A stretch of DNA of 64,000 nt from Tritrichomonas musculus (lineage: Eukaryota; Parabasalia; Tritrichomonadida; Tritrichomonadidae), in the NCBI GenBank assembly GCA_039105265.1, contig JAPFFF010000023.1, forward strand, positions 124,001 to 188,000, read 5' to 3'. Every line of letters starts with the position of its first letter. Within the stretch, counting starts at the first letter, position 1. Shown piece after piece: positions 19,623-29,925 of the stretch. A program made the position numbers and the translations under genes. Under the pieces are notes generated by a model. That model had not been told where the DNA came from. It was given only the letters and a program-made list of their open reading frames with translations, and made no database searches.

Positions 19623-20036
19623 AGTTTTCTATATAAAATTTTATTCAAAAAATTTTGATAACCTTGGATAACGGATTTTCATATAATAAAAAACGTATTG
19701 ATTCAATTTCTACTTCCTTCTCTTTCCTAAATATTTATGAGAAAAGCCAATATCTTTTATTTTTTTTATAATCATTACATAAATTATTAGCAGCTTCAAA
19801 AATAAATCAATCTAAAAATGCTTAAAAACAATTTTTTCATTTTATTATATTTTATTCTATATAGGAGAAAAAAACATTTTTCTTCAAAGAACTCAAAAAA
19901 ATGCATTTGGATAGAATAATGTCATTCTTTTATGAATGAATTTTGAACGAACTATTTGTCTTTTTTGGTATCTATCATATTGATTGAAAATGAAATTATA
20001 AACGTAATCAAACTTTATTAAAAGAATCATTAAAAA
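19623..20036. promoter_or_regulatory. Divergent promoter region between two coiled-coil genes
   Basis: This 414-base spacer separates genes reading outward. AAACGTAT occurs at 19691-19698 on the left gene's side. AAACGTAA (20000-20007) and TCATT (20027-20031) stand before the right-hand ATG. The functional reading is inference. Confidence 0.4.
20027..20031 (+). promoter_or_regulatory. Initiator-like TCATT
   Basis: TCATTA stands 8 bases before the ATG at 20037, counted from the putative +1 A. It matches the trichomonad Inr and implies a very short leader. Confidence 0.5.
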
Positions 20037-22469
20037 ATGAATCAAATAAGATCTTCAATTACTACTGTTCATGAAATTGCACAAAACACATATGATAACA
20101 CAATTTTAGAAAGCTTACAAAGCAAAGTTGCTGAAATATTACATTTACAAGAAAAAATTGCTGAACTTGAAATGAAGTTAAAAATTGAAATAGAATCAAA
20201 TAAATTGCAAACTGCTGAATTTGCATTCCGTGAAGAAGAATATAAAATAGAAATCAAAACATTAAAAGAAAACATTGAAATTTTTCAAAAAGGATTATTT
20301 CAAAGCTTTGATAAAAAAAATTCACATTATTATGAAGTTGATGTTCTTTTAAAAACAGAAAAAGAAAAAGCAGAAAGGCTAACTAATAAATTAGCAAAAT
20401 GGAAGAGCAAAGCAAAATTCCTGTTTGAGGAGAATGAAAAGCTTCAAATAGAGATAGAAGAAATTAAAAAAAATGATAAAGAAAATCAACATTCAATGAA
20501 TCAATTAATTGAATGTGAAAACCTAAGAAGACAATCTGAAAACCAACGAAAACAATTAGAAAATCAAATGAAACAATTAACAATTCAATTCAAACAATCC
20601 GAAACAAAGAGAAACCAATCTGAAAACCAAGTAATACAATTAGAAAATCAAATAAAACATTTAGAGAAACAAATTAAACAATTAGAAAAACAAATTAAAC
20701 AATCTGAAAACCAGAGAAAACAATCTGAAAACCAAGTAATTCAATTAGAAAATCAAATAAAACAATCAGAGAAACTAATTAAACAATCCGAAACCCAGAG
20801 GAAACAAGCGGAAAATCAAACAAAACAATTGGAAGTTCAAATCAAACAAGTAAAAGAAAGAGCTGAACAAGCATTAATCGATAAAGACAATGAAATTGAC
20901 GATATAAAGAATAATGCCGAAGAAGAAAAAAAAGAACTTTTGGCTCGTATTAAAAAGCTTGAACAAGATATTAAAACAAATTCTGATAAATTTAATAATA
21001 AATTAACTAATTTAAAAAATCAATATACAGATAAATTAAAAGATAAAGATGATGAACTTAAAGAAGATCAAAACCAAAAGGAAAATCAGATAAATGAATT
21101 AAATGAAGAAAATGATCGTCTTCGTTCAAATATTGATAAGTTATCAAATCATATAAAAGAACTTGAACAAAAATTATCATCAAATCAAAAAAAGCTAAGG
21201 AATTTTGAATTGGAATTCGATTTAGTTGCAAAAAGTTTAGATGTTACCCCTGGAAAAGCCAACGATCATGAATGGGATCCAATTAACAACAAAATCAAAG
21301 AACTTCTAGAAAAATCGGAGCAATTAGATAAAACTTTGCATGAAAATGAATTTTTACGTAAGAGATTAAATACTGCAACCGATGAAATTCAAAAACAAAA
21401 AATTATCCAAAAGACTCCAAAAGAAGAACAAGATGATGAATTGATCAAAACACTTCAATTATCTTTACATCAAACACGGGATGAACTTGAAAAAACACAG
21501 GTAAATTTATCATATTATAAATTACGAAGCAGTTTTTCAAAATTAATTGATCACCAGCAATCTCGTGCATTGAATTCCTTTTTAGATTTGCATTCAAGTA
21601 TTTTCCCATGTGATCAATCAAACTTTAGACCAATAATCTTAACAATTATTTTTGGATTAAGATTTCCAAAGTTAGCTAAGAATAAAAACATTAATTTTGA
21701 TCCAAGAAATCTTTTAATGTATCGAGGAAGATCAGAATTATCTTTTGATAAAAAGGTTGGCGATTTTCGACAAAAAATATTAGATCTTGAACATGAAATC
21801 TTGTTTTTAAAACAAAATATTGAAGATGTTAAATCAGAAGCTAGTAAAATAGTTCAAGAAAAAGAAGAAAACTCACGAAGTGCTAATTCAAAGATCAATT
21901 ATCAATATGAAAAACAAATCAACCAATTGAAACAACAGATCAACCACTTAACAAAAGAATTGTCGCGCCATGTATCTTCTGATACATATAATAATGTTTG
22001 CTCCAACGCTGAAAAGCTAGAAGGTGCCAATAAAACGCTGAAAGAAGAGAATAAAAAATTGTCGAATTTATTAGACAAAAGAAATAAAAGATATGATGAA
22101 TTAAAGAAAAAGTTTAGATCATACATTCTAGCATCTGATCATCAAGCAAAAATTTACAATCAAACTAAACAAAGCTTCGATGATAAAGTCAAAGAAAATG
22201 AAACATTAAAGACACTTTTAGGTGAAAAGAATAAAGAAATTTTGGCCCTTGAGCGACTTGTTAGTAGGCATGAAGCAAATAATCAAGCCGCAGTCAACTC
22301 TTGTGCTTGCATAATTGCAGAAAATGAATCTTTAAATAATCATTTACAAGGAAATTGCGAACAATTTTGCGAATCACCAAAGTGCAAAGAATTAAGGGGA
22401 AAATGTTTAATATGTTCAATTAATCAAGAATTTCTTGGAAATTATAATTATAATTATTGCTGTTGTTAA
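20037..22469 (+). CDS. Long coiled-coil protein with heptad repeats
   Basis: The 810-aa protein begins at an ATG 8 bases after an Inr-like TCATTA. It is almost entirely predicted coiled coil, rich in Lys, Glu, Gln and Asn. Residues about 165-275 consist of 7-residue units such as KQSENQR, KQLENQI and VIQLENQ. A short less-helical break lies near residues 500-570 (SRALNSFLDLHSSIF). The C-terminus turns cysteine-rich (CEQFCESPKCKELRGKCLIC, ending CCC), which could bind metal or form a small knuckle. Such proteins are often labelled viral A-type inclusion-like, but that label has no functional meaning. A cytoskeletal or basal-body structural role is plausible and unproven. Confidence 0.75.
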   Translation: MNQIRSSITTVHEIAQNTYDNTILESLQSKVAEILHLQEKIAELEMKLKIEIESNKLQTAEFAFREEEYKIEIKTLKENIEIFQKGLFQSFDKKNSHYYEVDVLLKTEKEKAERLTNKLAKWKSKAKFLFEENEKLQIEIEEIKKNDKENQHSMNQLIECENLRRQSENQRKQLENQMKQLTIQFKQSETKRNQSENQVIQLENQIKHLEKQIKQLEKQIKQSENQRKQSENQVIQLENQIKQSEKLIKQSETQRKQAENQTKQLEVQIKQVKERAEQALIDKDNEIDDIKNNAEEEKKELLARIKKLEQDIKTNSDKFNNKLTNLKNQYTDKLKDKDDELKEDQNQKENQINELNEENDRLRSNIDKLSNHIKELEQKLSSNQKKLRNFELEFDLVAKSLDVTPGKANDHEWDPINNKIKELLEKSEQLDKTLHENEFLRKRLNTATDEIQKQKIIQKTPKEEQDDELIKTLQLSLHQTRDELEKTQVNLSYYKLRSSFSKLIDHQQSRALNSFLDLHSSIFPCDQSNFRPIILTIIFGLRFPKLAKNKNINFDPRNLLMYRGRSELSFDKKVGDFRQKILDLEHEILFLKQNIEDVKSEASKIVQEKEENSRSANSKINYQYEKQINQLKQQINHLTKELSRHVSSDTYNNVCSNAEKLEGANKTLKEENKKLSNLLDKRNKRYDELKKKFRSYILASDHQAKIYNQTKQSFDDKVKENETLKTLLGEKNKEILALERLVSRHEANNQAAVNSCACIIAENESLNNHLQGNCEQFCESPKCKELRGKCLICSINQEFLGNYNYNYCCC
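20520..20860 (+). repeat. 21-bp heptad-coding repeats
   Basis: Units of 21 bases, such as AAACAATCTGAAAACCAG, encode KQSENQ- or KQLENQ-type heptads repeated about 15 times. Similarity between units suggests slippage-driven expansion. Confidence 0.7.
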
Positions 22470-23052
22470 ATTATATACATTATTTGTGATATATATTTTG
22501 TTTGTAAAAAATTTATTTGATAAAAAATTTAATTTTCTTTTTTTTTAATCATTAAATTTCATTACATTCATATCTAATCATTGATCAATTCCTACAATGA
22601 TTTTATAGTATTCCAACACCATATTTCAAAAAATTAAATATTGGAAGTTAGCCAAAGCAAACTTTACTTTTTGGAACATCAAACTCAATTTTCAGTAATA
22701 GAAAGAAGACTTGAAATTCTTTTTTAATTTCAATGGTAAGACATACATTCAGTTCAACAAACGCAAATGGATATTGAATTTCAACAGCTATTATTAATGA
22801 AAATCAGCCAAACAATTACTTAAAATATATAGATGCTTGATGTAAGCAATATAATTATATGATTTGACAAACTCAATACTAAGAATGCGAAATTAGTGTT
22901 AAATGAGTAATTGACCAAATGAATTTAACCGTAAACGATGCAATCATTTTTGAAATAAAAATAAACAAATATCACATTTATCCATTTCAATTTTAAAATA
23001 TTTTATTTTAAATAATTCAATTTACTTCAGAAATTTGAGTGACTTAAAATTT
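22470..23052. other. Intergenic, possible decayed coding scrap
   Basis: No intact gene is seen. On the minus strand near 22660-22810 one frame stays open for about 50 codons with coding-like composition (AVEIQYPFAFVELNVCLTIE). It has no start codon and no recognisable family. It may be a fragment of a lost gene. Confidence 0.3.
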
Positions 23053-23057
23053 TCATT
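23053..23057 (+). promoter_or_regulatory. Initiator-like TCATT
   Basis: TTTTCATTTTTTAGA precedes the ATG at 23065. It fits the Inr and supports that ATG over a longer open frame without an earlier ATG. Confidence 0.5.
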
Positions 23058-23064
23058 TTTTAGA

Positions 23065-23559
23065 ATGAGAGCAGGCGCTTCTTCATTAGCTCTGAGAGAT
23101 TATATTGTTATGGACACACAGTCTTTCCGAGCTCCATTGAGTTTAACAATGGGGTGGTTTTTCATTCGTGTACTAACAACAATCCCATCTGACAAATTTT
23201 TAGAATTTCAACAACATGGTCTCCAATTTCGTGCAGTAGATATGATACAAACAGGATGGTTCAAAATGTATTTAGATGAAACTCAAGTTGCATACGCAAG
23301 ATCTACAGGATATTTCTCTCTTATTCCAGTGAAACAGTACGAGAAACCTAATTTTAATTTACTTAAAAAACAAGATAGACTACTAGTTCAAGCTTCAAAA
23401 GATTGGACACCTCAAGGCTCAGCTAGAATAGTTTCAAAAATGTCAGAAGGAATGTTTATTGTTGAAGGCGCAAACCCCGAACAGCTTTTTGATGATCCTC
23501 ACGTAGGAAAAATAGATGAAATTCCAAAAGTTAGACCCTTAAGAAGATTAAGGTTATAA
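23065..23559 (+). CDS. Small protein with two inhibitor-I9-like halves, function unknown
   Basis: The start is ATG 23065 (MRAGASSLAL), 12 bases after an Inr, giving 164 aa. No family is certain. Both halves have a beta-alpha-beta rhythm ending in a strand plus Pro. The first is GWFKMYLDETQVAYARSTGY followed by FSLIPVKQYEKP. The second is GMFIVEGANPEQLFDDPHVG followed by KIDEIPKVRP. This recalls the peptidase-inhibitor I9 / subtilisin propeptide pattern (hydrophobic strand, L/E-E-x-(A/V)-x-x-L helix, P-x-V strand). No protease domain follows. A stand-alone propeptide-like inhibitor is possible but weakly supported. There is no signal peptide. The tail is basic (RPLRRLRL). Confidence 0.6.
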   Translation: MRAGASSLALRDYIVMDTQSFRAPLSLTMGWFFIRVLTTIPSDKFLEFQQHGLQFRAVDMIQTGWFKMYLDETQVAYARSTGYFSLIPVKQYEKPNFNLLKKQDRLLVQASKDWTPQGSARIVSKMSEGMFIVEGANPEQLFDDPHVGKIDEIPKVRPLRRLRL

Positions 23560-24107
23560 TTTATCTTTGATGCATTTTATGTTACGTGCGCTTTTATTAG
23601 ATTCTTCTGATATAATAAACTAATATTTTTTTTAATTATTTTATATTATTTATGCTTTTTTTTTAACCTATTATTCAAAATTATGCTGTTTTTTTTAACT
23701 TGATTATTTTATGCTTCTTTTTTCATTATCAAATCCATATAAACTTAAAGTTATCGTACAAATTTATTTTCCAACTTCTAAAATACTCTAAACAATAATG
23801 AGAATAGAAACACTTGAGAACATATTTTTATAACAAATAGGAAACACTACTGGAAAAAGACAATTTAGTTTTTAGTTTAAAAACATAATTCATTAAACCT
23901 TATTGAATTATCTAATGAAATTATTACTAAAAAAGATTCAATCTTTAAAAGTGACTGTCTTATTTTTAGAAATGATCATATATTATAAACGTATGTATTT
24001 AATGGTAAGTTACGATTTTTGATCGGTTTTTATTTTGATGTGTTTCAATTGAAACGATTCAATTTTCTTTTGATATATTATTTTAAACGTACCAGTATAT
24101 TCATCTC
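23560..24107. other. Intergenic and promoter region of the CDK gene
   Basis: No gene is seen. AAACGTAT (23987-23994) and AAACGTAC (24085-24092) lie upstream of the CDK start. TCATCTC abuts the ATG at 24108. Confidence 0.5.
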
Positions 24108-25034
24108 ATGGCGAATTCGTCTTCAACTCGATACGAAAGAATCGAGAAACTTGGAGAAGGAACCTATGGAGTTGTTTACAAGGCAAAGGATACAGTAAAT
24201 GGTGAGTTGGTGGCCATGAAAGTCATGAGATTGGAACAAGAAGAGGAAGGAGTTTCAGCAACTACCCTTCGTGAAATCACGATACTAAGAATGATGAATC
24301 ATTGTAATATTGTTGGTATGAGAAACATTATGCTTAAAGAAAATTCATTAACACTTGTATTTGAACATTTAGATTTTGATCTTAGAAAACTTTTAATTCA
24401 TTACAAAAGGCCACTTAAAGTGCCACTTCAAAAGTCATACGGATTTCAGCTACTTGCAGGCCTTTATTTCATGCACACACATCGCGTGATCCACAGAGAT
24501 ATTAAACCTGATAACATACTTCTTGACACACAAGGACATTTAAAAATATGTGATTTTGGTCTTGCACGTTTCTTTACTGTTCCATTACGAAACTTTACAG
24601 AAGGTGTTGTTACTCTTTGGTACAGACCTCCTGAGATCCTTCTTCACAATGATTTTTATGAAGTTTCTATAGACATGTGGAGTGCTGGATGTGTTATGGC
24701 AGAAATGGCAAGAGGATCTCCATTATTTAATGGAGATTCTGAAATCGATATGATACATAAGATATTTGATGTTTTTGGAACACCAACACCAGAAGTAATC
24801 AACTGTTTTCATGATTTGAAATTTGGTGTTGTGAATAATTTAACATATACACCACATAAACTCAGCGATTTAGTACACTCAGATGATATTTGGTTTGTTG
24901 ACCTTCTTTCAAAGATGCTATGCTTGGACCCAAGAAAGCGAATAACAGCTAAAGAGGCCCTTCAGCATCCATACTTTAATGATATTCCTCAATCAGTTCG
25001 CAATTGCTGCTTAACAAATTATAACTTGTGTTAA
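24108..25034 (+). CDS. Cyclin-dependent kinase (CDK1/2-like)
   Basis: The 308-aa protein starts at ATG 24108. All CDK landmarks are present. The glycine loop is GEGTYGVVYK, with Thr19/Tyr20 at the inhibitory Thr14/Tyr15 positions of CDK1. Others are catalytic Lys38, a C-helix SATTLRE (50-56) where CDK1 has PSTAIRE, HRD 129-131 in HRDIKPDNILL and DFG 149-151. The T-loop is RNFTEGVVTLWYRPPE, with Thr164 as the likely CAK site. Length and the final kinase-lobe helices are normal. The changed cyclin-binding helix suggests a divergent CDK subfamily. It is likely a cell-cycle kinase needing a cyclin partner, which is not encoded nearby. Confidence 0.9.
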   Translation: MANSSSTRYERIEKLGEGTYGVVYKAKDTVNGELVAMKVMRLEQEEEGVSATTLREITILRMMNHCNIVGMRNIMLKENSLTLVFEHLDFDLRKLLIHYKRPLKVPLQKSYGFQLLAGLYFMHTHRVIHRDIKPDNILLDTQGHLKICDFGLARFFTVPLRNFTEGVVTLWYRPPEILLHNDFYEVSIDMWSAGCVMAEMARGSPLFNGDSEIDMIHKIFDVFGTPTPEVINCFHDLKFGVVNNLTYTPHKLSDLVHSDDIWFVDLLSKMLCLDPRKRITAKEALQHPYFNDIPQSVRNCCLTNYNLC

Positions 25035-25216
25035 ATACGTATTTTATTAAAGGTTATTATTTATGTATTTTTTTTAATAATCAAACATTTTTTTGCGTTT
25101 ATATATATAAAAAAATAGTTGAACGTCATGGTCAATTTCATCCATATAAAACCACCATTTGAACAAAAAATAAAAAATTTCTAGAAATTAATATAATTTT
25201 AATACATATCAAATAA

Positions 25217-28200
25217 TTAACAAATATTATTATTATCATCATCGTCATCTTCATTAACATTTTCTTCTTCATATTCGTATTCATTATGATTATTATTATC
25301 TTCATCACTCTTCTTATCTATATTGTCTTCTTCTTCAACTATTTCATCATTTTGATTTTTTATTTCAAAAGAAGATGTTTTATATTTCTTATTTTGATTA
25401 TTTTTCAATTGTTCATTATCAGATGTTAAATTAGTTAAAGAGCCACTACTTTGTTGCGACAAGCAAAATATACAGTTAGAAATAGTAGCGCTAATTTCCT
25501 CATATTCTGGATATTCCTCGATTTGTTTTTGGATATCTGTGCAAAAATTAATAAAATCAGTTTGTTGTATGAAAGATGATAAATCATACTGAGCAATAGC
25601 CAATGTTGTTACCAAATTTATCGCAGCTGATAACAACTCAGGATACATCAAGGTAGGAATAGATAACAAATTGAATATTTTTTGTAAAATTTGCATGAAA
25701 ATATTCTTCAATTTTGAAGGATCACATTCATCGAGGAGTCTCAATGCCAAGACAATTATTACAGGTTCATGTTTAGGTGATAAAAGTGGCAATACAGAGA
25801 ATTGTAAATCATGCTCTTGAACACCAGAAGGGTTACTTTTTATTAACTTTGTTAAAGTGTGCAAAACTTCACTTTTATTCATACTTGAATAATTCAAATC
25901 TTGCATTAAACATGAAACAATCAAGGAGAGCTGAGGAATAACTTTATCTTCAGGCAAATGAGTTGCAACGTTAGAAAGGATTGTTAATGCTGTTGACATT
26001 TCTCCACAATTTGAAGATAAGAACATTTGAGAGAATATAGAGAGCATTCCATTTACACTAATTAAAGTGCAACCTTCTGTATGTAATGATAAAGCACCAA
26101 TTAATTTCATTGAATAATCTATTAGTTCTTTTTTATTCGAGCAAGAGGAAGATACAAGTAATTTCAATACACCATCACTAATTGTAGTATTTGAACAAAA
26201 TTGTTCTACACTAAAAAGTGCTGTAAAGATTTGTAACCGTTGAGCTACATGCCCTTTTAATTGAAGAACAGAATGTAATAAAGGATGATTAGCAAGAAGT
26301 GGAGGTACTGTTTCATCACTTGCTAATCTAAAAAGAAGTATTAATGCTGATTCTACAGATGATGGTGGCAATTTTTCATCTTCTAAAAGTAGTTTTATTT
26401 GATCAAAAACAGAAGGATTGGAAGCTATTTCTTGAAGATCATGCGATTCACACACTTTTAAGACTTCGATTAAACTATCTGTAACATCAGTTCGTTGGGC
26501 TGCTCGAATAATTGCATTCACTAGGCGTACATATGTTTTTTGATTCTTTTGACTTACTAAAAGCTTAATTAAAACTTCAGGACAATCAAAATCCATTTCA
26601 ATTAAAGGGATACAATCTTCAAGTTGCTCTTTACTTAGCTTATCAGCAACAATTGGCAGAAGTTTACAAATAGCATCAAGTGTCATTTGATCATTGACTT
26701 GCGAAATTCCTTCAGGTGTGAAAAATTGAACAATTTCAGTTTTGAAAGATTTAATACTTTTTTCATCAAGTCTTGCAAGTAATCTTAATACGAGCGGTGA
26801 AATACATGGCTGATTCATCATTGTAACAAAATCAGGAACATATTTTTCAACAAGATCAAAATTATCATCAGGAACTCTTAAACAAAAACGAGCAGCAGCG
26901 ATTAATGCTCTCAAATTATCATATGGTGAAGCAACGTTTGAACTCGATTCCATTATAAAATCAGAATTTAAATAAGAACTTGAATCAATATTAGATGTAG
27001 ATTCTAGATTAGAATTTGAATCAATATTTAGCTCCAAATTAAGATTATTTGTAGAAGAAGAAGAACAAATATGAAAGATATCATTAATAATAGTATCAGC
27101 TGTTTCCACAATGAAATCAGAAAATTCATTGTCCTTCAAAATTTGAGAAGCAACTAATAATATATAAGGCGTATTTTTGCACTTAGCGTTATAATGGCTG
27201 ATTAGGTCAGCTTTATGGAGACTATCTTTCACTTGTTTATCAATGTTCTTCTCTAGAAAATTGACAACATGCGGAAAATTATCATCAGAAGGATTGGTGA
27301 GAATTGAAATCAAATATTTAAGATCTAATGGAGGACATCCTTCAGGCACTTCTAATGATTCAAATTCTATACCTTCAGCACCTTTAAAATATATCTCACC
27401 TCTTTTGAACATTTGTATGATTTTGTCAAATTCTGGCCTTTCTTTCGGATTCTGGCTCCAACATTTTTTAATCAACTTTTGAAGAGGAACCGGAACAGAA
27501 TTATTTAAAGGAAGTCTGTACATTTGTTTAACTACAAAGTCGTATATTTCTTGATGCGTTTGATTTCGAAATGGAATCTGATTCATCGCCATTTCCCAAA
27601 GAATGATTCCATAAGAATAAACATCAACTTTTGGTCCATATCTTTTTCGATCTAAAACTTCAGGCGCTGTATAATGAGGTGTACCAACTCCTCCAATAAA
27701 GTGCTCATTCTTATCAAGAAGTATATCACGTATCATTCCTGCTAATCCAAAATCTGCAATCTTGGCTGCATCGTTTTTGTCAAGAAGAATATTCATCGTT
27801 TTAAGATCACGGTGAACAATTCCTTTCTCATGCAAAAAACGCATCCCTTCGGCAACTTGGTAGGCAATCATGGTCAATTGCTTGGGAGTAAGTTTGGTCG
27901 ATGATTGGGAACGATGAAGTCGATCAAAAAGTGATTTTCCAGGACAATAACGGGTAATTATACGATAAGGCTCTTTGATATGAGCACCAACAAATTCAAG
28001 GACATATCGATGACGTAACTCTGACATCGTATCAACTTCGGAATAAAGAGATGCCCAAGTAGATAAGGTCAATTTATCACTTCTAACTTCTTTAACGGCT
28101 AAAAGCTCAGCTGTTGATAGACGAGTGGCCATATAAACTGTTCCAAAGCCGCCACAACCTAAAGCAACGTCTAATCTTAAGTCTTCACATGGTATATCGT

Positions 28201-28861
28201 AGTTTTCAAAGGCACTGAGACCTTTATCCATTGTTTGTTGCATATCGCTCATTGGAAGAGTATCAACTGATGGATTGTAATGAACTTTAGAATTCCCTTT
28301 GATTTTTGGAAGATGCTTCTGAATAGAACGTAATTTGGATTCAATCGATTGCTGATATTCTATTGAATTATGCACTGTGATTGCTTGCTCGCGTTTTTCT
28401 CTTAATACTTTCTTTAGGTGCTGAAAATCAGCGTTTCTATTGACTTTATCTTGTTTTGGATCATATTCTATGACTTTGCTTGGATTTAATTCTAGTTTAG
28501 CACATATTTCAATAAGAGAATTACGAAATGTTCCTATATATTTATGAACTTGATCTGATGGCTGCTGAACTATATAATCAGCCCATTGATTTTCGTTTAA
28601 TGAAGGCAAAATATTATTCGAGAAATGATTGACATATCCAATAAAACGCTGTAATGATTGAATTTTAATTGGCGGAAGATCGACTGACTCAAGTGGCTTT
28701 ATCGCTTTTATGAAAGATTTGATATGCTGTAAAATATAAGCTATTGAATATCTATAAATAAAGCTTTTTTGAGCCAAAGGGTAGAATTGTTCAGCTGCTT
28801 CTATTGTTTCTTGAATGATTTTTGATGGTTTCTCTTCTGAAGTACTATTCTCACTATTCAT
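25217..28861 (-). CDS. TKL-type protein kinase with N-terminal helical and C-terminal ARM-like domains
   Basis: The 1214-aa protein starts at ATG 28861. Residues 1-220 are helical. The kinase domain (about 228-490) has GCGGFGTVY, the VAIK-like Lys in LAVKEV, HRDLKTMNILL, DFG in IADFGLAGMI and a VGTPHYTAPEVL activation segment. The DVYSYGIILWEMAMNQIPF stretch is typical of tyrosine-kinase-like (TKL) kinases. From about 500 to 1130 the protein is an array of amphipathic helices resembling ARM/HEAT repeats (LLARLDEKSIKSF, ALRLLDECDPSKL). The tail is Asp/Glu/Asn-rich low complexity. Large TKL families with this architecture are a trichomonad and amoeba hallmark. The substrate is unknown. Confidence 0.85.
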   Translation of the reverse strand: MNSENSTSEEKPSKIIQETIEAAEQFYPLAQKSFIYRYSIAYILQHIKSFIKAIKPLESVDLPPIKIQSLQRFIGYVNHFSNNILPSLNENQWADYIVQQPSDQVHKYIGTFRNSLIEICAKLELNPSKVIEYDPKQDKVNRNADFQHLKKVLREKREQAITVHNSIEYQQSIESKLRSIQKHLPKIKGNSKVHYNPSVDTLPMSDMQQTMDKGLSAFENYDIPCEDLRLDVALGCGGFGTVYMATRLSTAELLAVKEVRSDKLTLSTWASLYSEVDTMSELRHRYVLEFVGAHIKEPYRIITRYCPGKSLFDRLHRSQSSTKLTPKQLTMIAYQVAEGMRFLHEKGIVHRDLKTMNILLDKNDAAKIADFGLAGMIRDILLDKNEHFIGGVGTPHYTAPEVLDRKRYGPKVDVYSYGIILWEMAMNQIPFRNQTHQEIYDFVVKQMYRLPLNNSVPVPLQKLIKKCWSQNPKERPEFDKIIQMFKRGEIYFKGAEGIEFESLEVPEGCPPLDLKYLISILTNPSDDNFPHVVNFLEKNIDKQVKDSLHKADLISHYNAKCKNTPYILLVASQILKDNEFSDFIVETADTIINDIFHICSSSSTNNLNLELNIDSNSNLESTSNIDSSSYLNSDFIMESSSNVASPYDNLRALIAAARFCLRVPDDNFDLVEKYVPDFVTMMNQPCISPLVLRLLARLDEKSIKSFKTEIVQFFTPEGISQVNDQMTLDAICKLLPIVADKLSKEQLEDCIPLIEMDFDCPEVLIKLLVSQKNQKTYVRLVNAIIRAAQRTDVTDSLIEVLKVCESHDLQEIASNPSVFDQIKLLLEDEKLPPSSVESALILLFRLASDETVPPLLANHPLLHSVLQLKGHVAQRLQIFTALFSVEQFCSNTTISDGVLKLLVSSSCSNKKELIDYSMKLIGALSLHTEGCTLISVNGMLSIFSQMFLSSNCGEMSTALTILSNVATHLPEDKVIPQLSLIVSCLMQDLNYSSMNKSEVLHTLTKLIKSNPSGVQEHDLQFSVLPLLSPKHEPVIIVLALRLLDECDPSKLKNIFMQILQKIFNLLSIPTLMYPELLSAAINLVTTLAIAQYDLSSFIQQTDFINFCTDIQKQIEEYPEYEEISATISNCIFCLSQQSSGSLTNLTSDNEQLKNNQNKKYKTSSFEIKNQNDEIVEEEDNIDKKSDEDNNNHNEYEYEEENVNEDDDDDNNNIC

Positions 28862-29005
28862 TTAAAATTATTTTGAAAAGCATTCAATTTTTTTTTTCAA
28901 TGATATTTTATATCTTCAATTTATGATAACATAAATTGAGTAAAATCTTCATATATTATTATATAAAAATAATATTTATTTATTTATTATTTAATAAAAA
29001 ACAAA

Positions 29006-29666
29006 TTACATAGATCTAAGTAATTCGAGAGCTGCTTCTTCATTTCTATCACACGCCATAAATATTTGAATCACAAAAAAGTCTGTCAAAACCTAATGAA
29101 CAAAGGCGATCAACTGCCTCCTGCTCTGATTGATCTAAATCAGCTAATGATTCAATATCTACAGATTCACGACGATGATTATAATCATTTTCAGTATTAC
29201 TATCTTTATTTTCAACATTCGCTAGATCATCTAAATCATCATGCTCTTGCATCATTGGAAATTCTGGGTAGACTTGATTTTGAAGATAATTATAATAAGA
29301 TTCGTCATGATTTGAACTCCCTTGATTTTGTGGATTAGAATCTACTTCTATTTTATTTATATTATAATCAAAAAAGTGATTTTGAAAACGAGTTGATGGA
29401 AAATTAATTGATTGATCAGCGCTTGGATATGATTTTTCTTTGAAAAATAGTTGATTAAACAATACTAGGGTATTATCATCTTTAATTAGTTCAGGCGTTA
29501 TTTTTTCACCGAATTCAAGTTCTCGACCATTTTGAAAAACTGAACATAATGTAGTATCATATTTATATTGTTGCATAATTTGTTCCAGTAAACTATGTAT
29601 TGTGCATTGTGGTGCAACTTCAATGTTTTGATCAAAACTTTGGCAATCAGATACATGAATTAACAT
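29006..29666 (-). CDS. Ubiquitin-like/UBA (Rad23-like) protein, apparent frameshift in the UBA domain
   Basis: The frame opens at ATG 29666. Residues 1-75 are ubiquitin-like (MLIHVSDCQSF, then CSVFQNGRELEFGEKITPEL). A low-complexity acidic middle follows, then EAVDRLCSLGFDRLF, the first helix of a Rad23-type UBA domain. The open frame ends soon after, at 29049. Reading on in another frame gives VIQIFMACDRNEEAALELL and a TAA at 29006-29008, exactly the rest of a UBA domain. The switch falls at a T6 run (A6 on the plus strand, 29075-29080). One T fewer would join the halves. It could be a sequencing error, a real mutation or programmed shifting. Rad23-like proteins shuttle ubiquitinated clients to the proteasome. 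Confidence 0.75.
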
Positions 29667-29925
29667 TTCAATAATTTGAAAATTTTAATTAGAAATTTGA
29701 CATTCAAAATCATTGAAAATTTTTCAAAATAATCAATTAAAAAAATCATTAATCCCAATCATTTATTTTATACCAACGATTGATTTGAACTAAAACGTAT
29801 ATGTATATATGAATTTGATTTGAAAATATGCATATTGGTATTCTGTTCTTGCGAAATTCCATTTCTGGAGACTGTTTTTGATAACATACAAATGAATTCA
29901 ATTTCCATAACGTATTTTCCCTTTG

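Noticed and set aside
20037-22469. Viral A-type inclusion protein origin for the coiled-coil gene
   Set aside because: The resemblance comes only from coiled-coil composition. Nothing viral is seen in the gene or its flanks.
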